From Parvibaculum sp049671045 (GTDB lineage: Bacteria; Pseudomonadota; Alphaproteobacteria; Parvibaculales; Parvibaculaceae), in the NCBI RefSeq assembly GCF_049671045.1, contig NZ_JBATUH010000118.1:1-28840 (forward strand): a DNA stretch of 28,840 nt. Reading direction: 5' to 3'. Below are positions 15,503-24,469 of this stretch, in pieces (position 1 is the first letter of the stretch; each line of letters opens with the position of its first letter). Below the pieces are notes generated by a model. That model was not told where the DNA came from, ran no database searches, and was given only the letters and a program-made list of their open reading frames with translations. The translations under genes and the position numbers were made by a program.

Positions 15503-16201
15503 ATGATCAGCCATCGTCCGGCAAGACTTGCGGCGCTCGTTTCGGCCTGTCTCGCCATGCTGGTGCTCGGCGCCTGCGGCGGGGGAGAAGCCCGCAAGCG
15601 CGACGCGAATGGCAATCTCGTGCCGACGGCAAGAGAACTCGATCCCGCAGGCACGCTCTATGCGGAAACCGTCGCGCAGGCCGAAAGCGGAAATTGCGAG
15701 GCGGACACGATCAACGTGCTCACCTGCTTTTCCTATCGCGGACATGGCTATGAAGGCGCCCAGACCGCGCTCGGCCAGTGCCTGCTGCGCACGGGCCGTA
15801 CGCAGGACGGCCTGACATGGCTGCGCCGCGCCGCCGAGGCGGGCGGCGCCGACGCACAGAAGCGCCTGGCCCAGGTCTATGCGAACGGCAAGCTCGTGGC
15901 TCAGGACAATGTCGAGGCCGCGACCTGGAACAAGCTCTATCTTCGCAATCCCGCGCTGCTCTCGCTCGGCGTGCAGCCCGACCGCTCGGTGGCCGAAACG
16001 CTCAGCGGCAGGCTCACCGCGCAGGAGAACGCGGCCGCCGACCATCGCGCCAACGCCTTCACGCCCAAATACTGGCAGCCGACAGACGCCCTCAATGCCG
16101 AGACGGCCGCGACCTGCCGCGTCCGCGTAAAGAGGATGCGCCCCAATGTCGATCCCTATCTGCCGAAAAGCCCCGACGGGGTAGGCGCGGGCGGCTACTG
16201 A
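15503..16201 (+). CDS. Lipoprotein with Sel1-like repeat
   Basis: The 232-residue product has a lipoprotein signal peptide ending in the lipobox LGAC (about residue 24), so it is probably lipid-anchored in the outer membrane or periplasm. The mid-section contains TPR/Sel1-type helices: CLLRTGRTQDGLTWLRRAAE, AGGADAQKRLAQVYANGK, then DNVEAATWNKLYL. Sel1 repeats usually mediate protein-protein contact. Two cysteine pairs (GNCEAD/NVLTCFSY, and a late ATCRVR) might form disulfides. GAGGGGGA lies nine bases before ATG 15503. It ends in a strong terminator. No specific partner is evident. Confidence 0.75.
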   Translation: MISHRPARLAALVSACLAMLVLGACGGGEARKRDANGNLVPTARELDPAGTLYAETVAQAESGNCEADTINVLTCFSYRGHGYEGAQTALGQCLLRTGRTQDGLTWLRRAAEAGGADAQKRLAQVYANGKLVAQDNVEAATWNKLYLRNPALLSLGVQPDRSVAETLSGRLTAQENAAADHRANAFTPKYWQPTDALNAETAATCRVRVKRMRPNVDPYLPKSPDGVGAGGY

Positions 16202-16204
16202 CCC

Positions 16205-16235
16205 GGCGGGCGCCCGCTCGCGGGTGCCGCCTTTT
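16205..16235 (+). terminator. Intrinsic terminator after the Sel1 lipoprotein gene
   Basis: GGCGG-(bulged G)-CGCCCG pairs with CGGGTG-CCGCC around a CTCG loop, followed by TTTT (16232-16235). It begins four bases past the stop codon. Confidence 0.65.
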
Positions 16236-16237
16236 CC

Positions 16238-16266
16238 GGTTCAAGAAAATTTTACTCTCCTGAACC
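16238..16266. promoter_or_regulatory. Inverted repeat upstream of the sensor kinase gene
   Basis: GGTTCA (16238-16243) and TGAACC (16261-16266) form a perfect inverted repeat 17 bases apart around an AT-rich centre (AAAATTTTA). It could be an operator or part of the preceding transcript's 3' end. Functional assignment is weak. Confidence 0.25.
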
Positions 16267-16398
16267 AAACTGGTCTTTCGGATGCAGGTTTGTGACGGTC
16301 GGGCCTGAAACGGGCCCGGCCGCACCGCCGTGTCTCCGGCAGGGTTTTGCGGCATCCCCATGCCCGCCCTGATGAGCCAGGCCGGGGGAGAGGACCCG

Positions 16399-18711
16399 AT
16401 GAGCGTCACCGATGCGCGCCTGAACGAAATCGGCCTCGAGCTTCTTCGCGGCCCGATGCGGAGCTATCGCTCCATTCCTCTCTTCTATCCGGCCATTTCC
16501 GGCGCCTTTTCCTTTTTCCTCCAAAGCGAATATGACGTCGGCCTGATCTTTGTCTGGTGGCTCGCCCTGTCGCTGCTCGGGCTTGAATACGCCTTCTTCC
16601 AGCGCCGCTTCTTCGCGACGAAGGGATATATCGACGCCCTTGCCGCAACCCGCCAATGCGCCTTGCGCTACTGGGCGATCAATGGCGTCTGGGTCGCATC
16701 CGTGCCGCTCTTCTGGCAGCCCGACAGCGAGATGCAGAATCTGAGCCTCGTGCTGGTGCAGGTCATCCATGTCGTCGTGACGACATTTACCGGCGCCTCG
16801 CGCCGCACGATCTTTTATGCCGTGTCCGGACCGAGCGCGATCGCCGCGACGCTAGGCTGCTTCTTCGCGGGTACGCCGCTCTTCGAGGCGCTCGGCCTCG
16901 GCTTCGTGCTGACCTATGCCTATCTCGGCCGCATGGCCAGAGTGCAGCGCCTTCAGGCGGAAGATGCGCTGAAGCTGCGCTACGACAATTCGGATCTCAT
17001 CCGCGATCTCGCCGCGGCGCGCGATGCGTCCGATGCGGCGCGCCGCCGGGCCGAGGAGGCCAATGCCGAACTCAGCCGCCGCGAGGAGCGCTTCCGCGCG
17101 CTGGTCGAGAATGCCTTCGACGCCATCATTGTGACCGATGCCGAAAACACCATCACCTATGTGTCGCCTTCGGTCCGGTCGGTCGGCCTGCAACCGGGGG
17201 ACATGATCGGGCGCGTGGCGCCCACCCTGCTGCCGGCGAGAGAAGCCTCGCGGCTCAGGGAACTGTTCGCGACGAGCCTTCAGCACAAGGACGCCGTCCA
17301 GCGCGTCGAGTTTTTCGCCGAAGGCGCCGATGGCCGCCAGCAATGGTTTGAAGCCTCCATCACCGACCTGCGCTCCGACCCGATCATCGGCGGCTATGTC
17401 GTCAATCTGCGCGACATCACCGAACGCAAGCGCAGCGAGCGCGAGATGGCCGGTCATTTCGCGGTGCTCGAGGCGGTCGCTGCCGGTATGCCGCTCGAAG
17501 AGGTGATGACGCTTGTGGCCAAGGGCGTGGAGGAGGCAAACCCCGGCGCCGATGCCGCCGTCTATCTGATCGACAGGGAACGCAATCTCACCATCTGCGC
17601 CACGCAGAGCTTTCCGCCGCAGTTCCGCGCTGCGATCGAGAAATTCTGGGACGACAACAAGACCGGCAATTTCGGGGCTGCCGTCGTCACCGCGCGCGAG
17701 CGCCTCGTCATCCCCGATATTCTGGCCGTGGAAGGCGATCCCGCGCTCCTGGAGTTCGCCCGCGCCCATGGCACGCGCGGCTTCTGGCTGCAGAACATCC
17801 TGTCGCGCGAAGGCAGAGGCGGCATCGGCGGCATCGCGGTGCACTTCAAGGAGCCGCGCGAGCCCAATGCGTGGGAATCGGCCTATCTCCTCAGCACCGC
17901 CCATCTCGCCGGCATCGCCGTCGACCGCCGCCGCGCCGAGGAAGAACTGCGCAAGGCCATGGAAACGGCCGAGCTTGCGAACCGCGCCAAGTCGAAATTC
18001 CTCGCCAATATGAGCCACGAGCTGAGAACGCCGCTCAACGCGATCATCGGCTTCTCCGAGATCATGCACAAAGGGCTGTTCGGCGTGCTGGGCTCGCCGC
18101 GCTATGTCGAATATGCCAGAGACATCCGCGACAGCGGCGCGCATCTGCTGAGCGTCATCGACGATATCCTCGACATTTCCAAGATCGAGGCCGGCCGCTA
18201 TCCGCTCGAGGAAGAGGAGATCGACATCGGCGAAGTGCTGCGCTGGTCGATCGAGATCATCAGGCCCCGCGCCAACGAGAAGGGCCAGACCGTGCATCTC
18301 TCGATCGCGAGCGAACTGCCCCCGCTCCGCGCCGACCTGCGCGCCATGCGCCAGATCATGCTCAACCTTCTGTCCAATGCCGGAAAGTTCACGCCCGATT
18401 ATGGCAATATCCATGTGGGCGCGGTCATCGCCAGGGACGGCGATCTGGAAATCTCGGTCAGTGACACGGGCATCGGCATCCCCGAGGACAAGCTCGAGCA
18501 GGTTCTCGAGCCCTTCGCCCAGGTCGACGATTCAACCGCGCGCCATTATGGCGGCACGGGCCTCGGCCTGCCGATCACGAAGTCATTGGTGGAAATGCAT
18601 GGCGGAACCTTCCGCCTCGAAAGCGTGCTGGGCAAGGGCACGACGGCGCGGCTGACGCTGCCCGCGACCCGGCTCTGCCCCGCCGGCCGAGCCGAGGCAG
18701 CAAGCGCGTGA
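16399..18711 (+). CDS. Membrane PAS-GAF sensor histidine kinase, PdhS-like
   Basis: The 770-residue protein has about six N-terminal membrane segments (about 30-195), a coiled coil, a PAS domain (about 231-345), a GAF-like domain (about 353-505), then HisKA and HATPase. The phospho-acceptor is His540 in FLANMSHELRTPLNAIIGFS. The ATP site has N660 (NLLSNAGK), DTGIGIP at 689 and GGTGLGLP at 718. Residues after the H-box (FGVLGSPRYVEYARDI) resemble the PleC/DivJ/PdhS class, whose partners are DivK and PleD. No receiver domain is attached and no response regulator is adjacent. ATG 16399 is chosen for its strong GAGAGGA; an earlier open stretch lacks a ribosome site. The signal sensed is unknown. 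A short hairpin (18722-18734) follows between this and the convergent gene. Confidence 0.88.
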   Translation: MSVTDARLNEIGLELLRGPMRSYRSIPLFYPAISGAFSFFLQSEYDVGLIFVWWLALSLLGLEYAFFQRRFFATKGYIDALAATRQCALRYWAINGVWVASVPLFWQPDSEMQNLSLVLVQVIHVVVTTFTGASRRTIFYAVSGPSAIAATLGCFFAGTPLFEALGLGFVLTYAYLGRMARVQRLQAEDALKLRYDNSDLIRDLAAARDASDAARRRAEEANAELSRREERFRALVENAFDAIIVTDAENTITYVSPSVRSVGLQPGDMIGRVAPTLLPAREASRLRELFATSLQHKDAVQRVEFFAEGADGRQQWFEASITDLRSDPIIGGYVVNLRDITERKRSEREMAGHFAVLEAVAAGMPLEEVMTLVAKGVEEANPGADAAVYLIDRERNLTICATQSFPPQFRAAIEKFWDDNKTGNFGAAVVTARERLVIPDILAVEGDPALLEFARAHGTRGFWLQNILSREGRGGIGGIAVHFKEPREPNAWESAYLLSTAHLAGIAVDRRRAEEELRKAMETAELANRAKSKFLANMSHELRTPLNAIIGFSEIMHKGLFGVLGSPRYVEYARDIRDSGAHLLSVIDDILDISKIEAGRYPLEEEEIDIGEVLRWSIEIIRPRANEKGQTVHLSIASELPPLRADLRAMRQIMLNLLSNAGKFTPDYGNIHVGAVIARDGDLEISVSDTGIGIPEDKLEQVLEPFAQVDDSTARHYGGTGLGLPITKSLVEMHGGTFRLESVLGKGTTARLTLPATRLCPAGRAEAASA

Positions 18712-18755
18712 GCCGGCGGATGCGGCGATGCCGCCGCACCCGCACTCGCTCATGA

Positions 18756-20048
18756 CTACTCGGCCGCCTGCTTCTTCGCTCCGGCGCCGATCATGCCGAA
18801 GAGGTGGCCGCCCACCTTGCGCATCTGGATCTCTTCCGAACCCTCGGTGATGCGATAGCGGCGGTGGTGGCGATAGATGTGCTCGAAGGGCTTGTGGCGC
18901 GAATAGCCGATGCCGCCATGCACCTGAATGGCGAGATCAGCCGCCTGACAGACAAGCCTGTTCGCGCGGTAATTGCACATCGAAACCTTGTCCGACAGAT
19001 AGCGCGCGACATCGGGCTTCGGCATCTGGTCCATCTGCCACGCCGTCTTGTGAATCAGTGTACGGATCATTTCGGCTTCCGTATGAGCCTCGACGAGCGG
19101 AAACTGGATCGCCTGATTGGCCGAGAGCGGCTTGCCGAAGGGCTTTCTCTGCTTGGCGTACTTGACGCTCTCATTGATGCAGAACTGCGCCGCGCCGACG
19201 CTCGACGCCGCCTGGCGGATGCGGTTTTCATGCACGAAATGCTGTGCAAGCTCGAGCCCGCGCTCCGGATCGCCGAGGATTTCGCTCTCCGGCACCCAGA
19301 CATTGGTGAAGGAAACGCGCGGATGGTCCGTCGGCATGTTGAAGGTCCAGAGATATTCCTCGACCTTCACGCCCGGTGCATCCGTCGGCACGATGAAGCA
19401 CGTGATGCCGAGCGCATCGCCATCCTTGCCGCTCGTGCGCGCAAAAACGAAGTCATGTGTGGCGACATGCATGCCGGTGTTCCACATCTTCTGGCCATTG
19501 ATGAGCCAGCCCGCCACGCCGTCGCGCGTTTCGCGCCGCGCCCGCGTCTCCATCCATGTCGCGTCCGAGCCATGCTCGGGCTCGGTGAGGCCGAAGGCAA
19601 CGCGGATCGAACCGTCGAGCGATCCGGGAATGAACTTCGCTTTCTGCGCCGCCGTGCCGAAATCGCGGAACATGAGCACGGTCGGGAAATTGCCGACAAT
19701 CGAGCTTTCGTTCTGAAGGTCATTGTGAAGGCCGAGGCCCTTTGCCGCCAGATGCTCGCGGATCACGGCCATGCCGAGATTGGTGCCGTCCTTGCCGCCA
19801 TATTCCTTCGGCAGCGCATAGCGCAGATGCCCCGCCTTGTCGGCGCGACGGCGCATCTCGCCGAGCAGCGCCTCCCATTCATGGCGCGGCAGGCCCTGAT
19901 TGTCCCAGTCGGTGCGGGCATGCTCGCGGCGATGATCGAAAAAGCGCTCATTGTCGTCCTGCGCCTGAAGCGGCTTGATCTCCGCTTCGATGAAGGCGTC
20001 GAGCACCTTCAGATAGTCGGTGATCTCCCTGGGGATCGTAAAATCCAT
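18756..20048 (-). CDS. Acyl-CoA dehydrogenase family protein
   Basis: Acyl-CoA dehydrogenases introduce the alpha-beta double bond of acyl-CoA using FAD, passing electrons to ETF. The 430-residue product shows the FAD-binding segments FGLTEPEHGSDAT and NGQKMWNTGM, the middle beta domain, and the C-terminal helices with IQVHGGIGYSRHKPFEHIYR and ITEGSEEIQM. The ACAD10/11-like subgroup has a similar layout, with a longer N-terminal helical part. Chain-length specificity cannot be told from sequence. GGGAGGA sits six to seven bases before ATG 20048. It is monocistronic, convergent with the kinase gene and divergent from the helicase. Methylmalonyl-CoA mutase nearby makes a role in fatty or branched-chain acid breakdown plausible. 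Confidence 0.93.
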   Translation of the reverse strand: MDFTIPREITDYLKVLDAFIEAEIKPLQAQDDNERFFDHRREHARTDWDNQGLPRHEWEALLGEMRRRADKAGHLRYALPKEYGGKDGTNLGMAVIREHLAAKGLGLHNDLQNESSIVGNFPTVLMFRDFGTAAQKAKFIPGSLDGSIRVAFGLTEPEHGSDATWMETRARRETRDGVAGWLINGQKMWNTGMHVATHDFVFARTSGKDGDALGITCFIVPTDAPGVKVEEYLWTFNMPTDHPRVSFTNVWVPESEILGDPERGLELAQHFVHENRIRQAASSVGAAQFCINESVKYAKQRKPFGKPLSANQAIQFPLVEAHTEAEMIRTLIHKTAWQMDQMPKPDVARYLSDKVSMCNYRANRLVCQAADLAIQVHGGIGYSRHKPFEHIYRHHRRYRITEGSEEIQMRKVGGHLFGMIGAGAKKQAAE

Positions 20049-20361
20049 GTGGCGGTCCTCCCTGCCGTTTGCCTCGTTTTCGAGATTGCGAATGCGATCA
20101 CTATAGACTGCGGTACAGCCGGCGAAAGCCCGCCGACACTTGCCCCTGCGTTAACGGAAAATGCGCTTAACCCATTGCCGAACCACAAGACTTAGCCGTG
20201 AACGAATGCCGAAAACGGCGCGGTCAGCGATTCGGACATGGTTCGTTCGCCCAATATTCCGGACCTTAACGAAAGCCTGATTAAGCCCCGGACGGGCGCC
20301 AATACGCTTGCGCGAACCGCGCTTTGCGGGGAAGGTGCCCGCCTTGAGGCAAGATCACGAG
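20049..20361. promoter_or_regulatory. Divergent gap between acyl-CoA dehydrogenase and helicase genes
   Basis: No gene is supported in these 313 bases. On the minus strand a TATAGT box (about 20106-20101) could be the -10 of the dehydrogenase gene, with a weak TTTCGC -35 at 16 bases. A CGGCG/CGCCG inverted repeat lies just above it. A GCCG-AAAA-CGGC hairpin lies at 20208-20219. No helicase promoter is clear. Confidence 0.3.
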
Positions 20362-23300
20362 ATGAGCACCCGCCCCCCGCAGAACCTGCCCCCAGCCGCC
20401 GGCCGCCCCGGCCGGATCACGGCCGTGCTCGGCCCCACCAATACCGGCAAGACCCACCTCGCCATCGAGCGCATGATGGCGCACCAGACGGGCATGATCG
20501 GCCTTCCGCTCCGGCTTCTCGCGCGCGAGGTCTATGACCGTGTCGTCCGCGTGAAGGGCCCGGCCGCCGTCGCGCTCATCACCGGCGAAGAGAAGATCCT
20601 TCCTTCCACCGCGCGCTATTTCATCTGCACCGTCGAGGCGATGCCTCTCGACCGTCCGGTCGAATTCCTGGCCGTCGATGAAATCCAGCTCGCCGCCGAC
20701 CGCGAGCGCGGCCACACCTTCACCGACCGGCTGCTCAATGTGCGCGGCCTTTCCGAGACGATGATGCTCGGCTCCGAAACCGTGCGCGGCCTCATCCAGA
20801 AGCTTCTGCCCGATACGATCTTCGTCAGCCGGCCGCGATTTTCCGAGCTTGCCTGGACCGGCTCGAAAAAGCTGACAAGGCTGCCGCGCCGTTCCGCCGT
20901 CGTCGCCTTCTCCGCCGATCAGGTCTATGCCATCGCCGAACTCATGCGCCGCCAGCGCGGCGGCGCCGCCGTCGTCATGGGCGCGCTCTCGCCCCGCACG
21001 CGCAACGCGCAGGTCGCGCTCTACCAGTCGGGCGATGTCGATTTTCTCGTCGCCACCGACGCGATCGGCATGGGCCTCAACATGGATGTGGACCATGTGG
21101 CCTTCGCCGCGACCTCCAAATTCGACGGCCGTGGCCATCGCCCGCTCAGGGTTTCCGAACTCGCCCAGATCGCCGGACGCGCCGGGCGGCATATGAACAA
21201 CGGCACCTTCGGCGTGACCGGCGATGCCGCCCCGCTCTCCGAAGAAACGATCGAACGCATCGAAAACCACCATTTCGATGCCGAACATGTGTTGCAATGG
21301 CGCAACCCGGAGCTTGAATTCTCGAGCGTCGCGGCGCTGATCCGCAGCCTCGAACGCGTGCCCGACCGGCCCGGCCTGACGCGTGCCCCCGCCGCCGAAG
21401 ACCTCGAGGCCCTGACGCGAATGGCCGCCGACGAGGAGGTGGCGCGCATCGCCCGCGCGCCGGCCGCCATCCGCAGGCTCTGGGACGTGGCGCAGGTTCC
21501 CGACTTCAGAAAGACGATGGCAAGCGAACATGCGGGCCTTCTGACGCGCATCTACCTCTTTCTCATGGGGGATTCCGGAAAGATTCCGGAAGACTGGCTT
21601 TCCGGCCAGCTTCAGCGCGTGGACCGCACGGATGGCGACATCGATACGCTCGCCACCCGCATTGCCCATGTGCGGACCTGGACCTATGTGTCGAACCGCG
21701 CGGACTGGCTCCGGAATCCTGTGCATTGGCAGGAGCGCGCGCGTGCGATAGAGGATAGACTTTCCGACGCTTTGCATGAGCGCCTGACACAGCGGTTCAT
21801 AGACCGCCGGACCAGCCTCCTGATGAAGCGTCTGCGCCAGAACGAGGATCTTATGGCGGCGGTAACGAGCGACGGTGAAGTTCTGGTGGAGGGTGAGTAT
21901 GTCGGCCGCCTCCAGGGATTTGTATTCGTGCCCGATCTGAAGGCGGAGGGCGTGCATGGCACGGTCTTGCGCGCGGCCTCCGAGCCGGTGATCGCGCTCG
22001 AGATCGCTGCGCGCGCCGCAAGGCTTGCCGCCGCGCCTGATGGCGAGATCCATCTGTCCGAACACGGACGGCTGATCTGGGACGGCGCCCCCGTCGCCGA
22101 GATCAGGGCGAGCGACAAGCCGCTCGAGCCGCGCATCGAACTCATCGCCGGTGACGAGCTGCATGGCGCCTCGCGCGAAAGCGTGGCGGCGCGGCTCGAA
22201 GCCTGGCTCAAATCCCATGTCGACAGCGTGCTCGCGCCGCTCGTCGCGCTGCGCGATGCGGAAGATGTGGCGGGCCTGGCGCGCGGCATCGCCTTCCGTC
22301 TCGTCGAGAGCTTCGGCTCGCTCCGCCGCGAGAAGGTCGCCGACGACATTCGCGCGCTCGATCAGGACGCGCGCGGCCAGCTGCGCAAATATGGCGTGCG
22401 TTTCGGCGCCTATTCGATTTTCATGCCCGCGCTGCTCAAGCCCGCGCCCGCGCGGCTGCTGCTGACGCTCTGGGCGCTGGCGCGCAAGGACGTTGCCGAT
22501 CCCTTCGCCGAACTGCCGCAACCGCCCGCGCCCGGCCTCACCTCCGTGCCCGGCGATGCGGCCGCGCCCCAGGGCTTCTATGAGGCGCTCGGCTTCCGCC
22601 TCTGCGGCGGCCGCGCCGTGCGGCTCGACATGCTGGAGCGCATCGCCGACCTCATCCGCCCGATCATCGCGGCACGCAGCTATAATGGCGGCTTCATCGT
22701 GACGCCCGCGATGATGTCGCTCGTCGGCTGCTCGGGCGAGGAATTCGCGAATCTCCTGAAAGGTCTCGGCTATCGCCCGCGGCTCGAGAAGGTGAAGCCG
22801 CCGAAGCCCGAAGCGGAAAAGCCGATCGCGCCGACCGCGCCGATCAGCGCGCAGGCCGCCGCCGCGGAAGCGACGGCTGCGAGCGAAGAGGCGGCGGCAC
22901 CGGAAGCGGCAGCCGAAGAGCCCGTGACCCCCGCGACGGTGGAAACGGCCACGGCGGAGCCGGAAACCGAGGCCGTGCCTGAGACCGTGGCGGAGCCCGC
23001 GCCGGAAGCCGAAGCCAGCCCGGCCGAAGCCAGCCCGGCCGAAGCAGCCCCTGCCGAAGCCTCTTCAGTCGAAGCCGCAACGACCGACAATGAGGCGGGC
23101 GCGGCCGAAGCCGGGGAAGAACTCGTCGAGCTTGAGATCTGGCGTCCCGTGCGGCGGAACAAGCCCGCGGCGCGCGAACGCCACCCCCGCAGGGCCGAAG
23201 GCCCGGAAGCAGGCGAGGCGCAGGAGCGCCACGGCCGCCATCGCGGCGATAAATCGCGCGAGGCGAAAGCAGGCGGCGACAGGAAACCCGCCGAAGGACG

Positions 23301-23502
23301 CGGCCAGCCGCGCGACAAGAATCGGGATAAGGACAGAGACCGGCGCGGCAAGGATCGCCGCGATGAGCGCCACGGCAAGCCCGGCAAAGGGCCCGAGCGG
23401 CGCGAATATTCGGCCAAGCCCCCGCGCCGCGAACGCGAGATCGATCCCGATTCGCCCTTCGCGGCCCTCGCCGTGCTCAAAGAGCGCGTGCGCGGCGACT
23501 GA
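20362..23502 (+). CDS. SUV3-type DEAD/DEAH RNA helicase with long charged tail
   Basis: The 1046-residue protein is the alphaproteobacterial relative of mitochondrial SUV3, an ATP-dependent RNA helicase linked to RNA decay. Motifs are Walker A GPTNTGKT (24-31), DEIQ (106-109), DAIGMGLN, and QIAGRAGR starting at residue 269. A helical C-terminal domain follows to about 800. From about residue 815 there is a disordered tail: Ala/Glu/Pro-rich, then Arg/Lys/Asp-rich, ending in DPDSPFAALAVLKERV. The tail contains a 15-base tandem repeat (23011-23040). ATG 20362 has GAGGCAAG upstream; an upstream TTG adds 18 doubtful residues. The S4 gene follows 8 bases after the stop. It could also act on RNA:DNA duplexes. 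Confidence 0.9.
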   Translation: MSTRPPQNLPPAAGRPGRITAVLGPTNTGKTHLAIERMMAHQTGMIGLPLRLLAREVYDRVVRVKGPAAVALITGEEKILPSTARYFICTVEAMPLDRPVEFLAVDEIQLAADRERGHTFTDRLLNVRGLSETMMLGSETVRGLIQKLLPDTIFVSRPRFSELAWTGSKKLTRLPRRSAVVAFSADQVYAIAELMRRQRGGAAVVMGALSPRTRNAQVALYQSGDVDFLVATDAIGMGLNMDVDHVAFAATSKFDGRGHRPLRVSELAQIAGRAGRHMNNGTFGVTGDAAPLSEETIERIENHHFDAEHVLQWRNPELEFSSVAALIRSLERVPDRPGLTRAPAAEDLEALTRMAADEEVARIARAPAAIRRLWDVAQVPDFRKTMASEHAGLLTRIYLFLMGDSGKIPEDWLSGQLQRVDRTDGDIDTLATRIAHVRTWTYVSNRADWLRNPVHWQERARAIEDRLSDALHERLTQRFIDRRTSLLMKRLRQNEDLMAAVTSDGEVLVEGEYVGRLQGFVFVPDLKAEGVHGTVLRAASEPVIALEIAARAARLAAAPDGEIHLSEHGRLIWDGAPVAEIRASDKPLEPRIELIAGDELHGASRESVAARLEAWLKSHVDSVLAPLVALRDAEDVAGLARGIAFRLVESFGSLRREKVADDIRALDQDARGQLRKYGVRFGAYSIFMPALLKPAPARLLLTLWALARKDVADPFAELPQPPAPGLTSVPGDAAAPQGFYEALGFRLCGGRAVRLDMLERIADLIRPIIAARSYNGGFIVTPAMMSLVGCSGEEFANLLKGLGYRPRLEKVKPPKPEAEKPIAPTAPISAQAAAAEATAASEEAAAPEAAAEEPVTPATVETATAEPETEAVPETVAEPAPEAEASPAEASPAEAAPAEASSVEAATTDNEAGAAEAGEELVELEIWRPVRRNKPAARERHPRRAEGPEAGEAQERHGRHRGDKSREAKAGGDRKPAEGRGQPRDKNRDKDRDRRGKDRRDERHGKPGKGPERREYSAKPPRREREIDPDSPFAALAVLKERVRGD
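23011..23055 (+). repeat. 15-base tandem repeat in the helicase tail
   Basis: The unit GAAGCCAGCCCGGCC occurs twice in full (23011-23040), with a degenerate third copy to 23055, encoding repeated E-A-S-P-A. Such repeats expand or contract by slippage, so tail length may differ between strains. Confidence 0.7.
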
Positions 23503-23510
23503 AGGGGCGG

Positions 23511-23900
23511 ATGAGCGGTTCGGTCGAGCCCGTCAGCGGACAGCGCATCGATCGCTGGCTCTGGTTTGCGCGCTTCCTGAAGAGCCGCACGCTTGCAGCC
23601 GCGCTTGTCGCCTCGGGCAAGATGCGCGTCAATGGCGAGCGCGTCGTCAAGGCGAGCCGGCTCGTGCGGCCGGGTGACGTGCTGACCTTTCCGCTCGGCC
23701 CTCATATCCGCGTGATCGAGGTTGTCGCGTCCGGTACAAGGCGCGGCCCCGCCGCCGAGGCGCGCGGGCTCTATGCCGACCTCGCGCCGCCCGCGCCGCC
23801 TGCTGCGACGGAAACATCCATCGCCGCGCGTGAACCAGGAAGCGGCAGGCCGACGAAGAAGGATCGCCGCCGCACCGACGCGCTGAAGGACGGATCCTGA
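23511..23900 (+). CDS. RNA-binding S4 domain protein, Hsp15-like
   Basis: The 129-residue protein has an S4 RNA-binding domain at about 11-75 (QRIDRWLWFARFLKSRTLAA, then GKMRVNGERVVKASRLVRPGDVL). The tail is Pro/Ala then Lys/Arg-rich (TKKDRRRTDALKDGS). Hsp15 (HslR) rescues dissociated 50S subunits carrying peptidyl-tRNA; relatives in alphaproteobacteria are assumed to do the same. It follows the SUV3-like helicase with 8 bases between genes and GAAGGGG as the ribosome site, so both RNA-handling genes are co-transcribed. Identification as a true HslR orthologue is likely but not proven. Confidence 0.88.
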   Translation: MSGSVEPVSGQRIDRWLWFARFLKSRTLAAALVASGKMRVNGERVVKASRLVRPGDVLTFPLGPHIRVIEVVASGTRRGPAAEARGLYADLAPPAPPAATETSIAAREPGSGRPTKKDRRRTDALKDGS

Positions 23901-23932
23901 TGCGCACCCGCTTGTCGTAAGGAAGCGTCTCC

Positions 23933-24409
23933 ATGGCGAATGGCATGTTCGACCGGATCAAGGATTTCCTGACGGGTGGCGGCGCGCCCGAGGTAGGGCA
24001 CGGCTTCGACCATCTCCAGGTCGCCGTGGTGGCGCTTCTCATTCGCGCCGCGACGACGGACGCGAAATTCACGAGCGACGAACGCGAAACGATCCGCCGC
24101 ATCGCTGCCGCCGCGTTTCGCCTTTCGCCGCAAGAACTCGACCGGCTGATCGCCGCCGCCGAGGGCGAGGAAGCCGAGACGATGGACCTTTTCCGCTGGG
24201 CGCAAACGATCAAGCGCGCTTATGGCGACGAGGAGCGCATCGCACTCATTGAAAAAATGTGGGAGGTCGTCTACGCCGATGGCGAACTCGACGACTATGA
24301 AGCCAACCTGTTGCGGCGTGTCGCCGGCCTGATATACGTTCCCGACCGAGATTCAGGTCAGGCGCGCCAGCGAGTGCTCGCCCGGCTCGGCATGGAACCT
24401 CGGTCCTGA
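23933..24409 (+). CDS. TerB-family (tellurite resistance-like) protein
   Basis: The 158-residue all-helical protein resembles the TerB domain: HLQVAVVALLIRAATTDAKF, a TSDERETIRRI loop, EKMWEVVYADGELDDYEANL and LRRVAGLIYVPDRD. The acidic loops DAKFTSDE and DGELDDYE are typical of TerB-type metal-binding helices. Despite the family name, solitary copies in alphaproteobacteria are not known to give tellurite resistance. AAGGAAG lies six bases before ATG 23933; an in-frame ATG at 23945 also exists. It sits 32 bases after the S4 gene and 60 before fdxA, probably in the same operon. No other ter gene is present. Confidence 0.85.
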   Translation: MANGMFDRIKDFLTGGGAPEVGHGFDHLQVAVVALLIRAATTDAKFTSDERETIRRIAAAAFRLSPQELDRLIAAAEGEEAETMDLFRWAQTIKRAYGDEERIALIEKMWEVVYADGELDDYEANLLRRVAGLIYVPDRDSGQARQRVLARLGMEPRS

Positions 24410-24469
24410 CGGGTCCGAACGGACGAAGAAGCGCCCGCCGGCGGGATGGCGGACGCGATGGAGATTGAG

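Noticed and set aside
20281..22521. A 746-codon minus-strand open frame
   Set aside because: Antisense to the SUV3-like helicase, with no recognisable domain; codon-bias artefact.
23933..24409. A tellurite-resistance operon
   Set aside because: Only a single TerB-like gene is present; no terZ, terC, terD or terE neighbours. The context is housekeeping RNA and redox genes.
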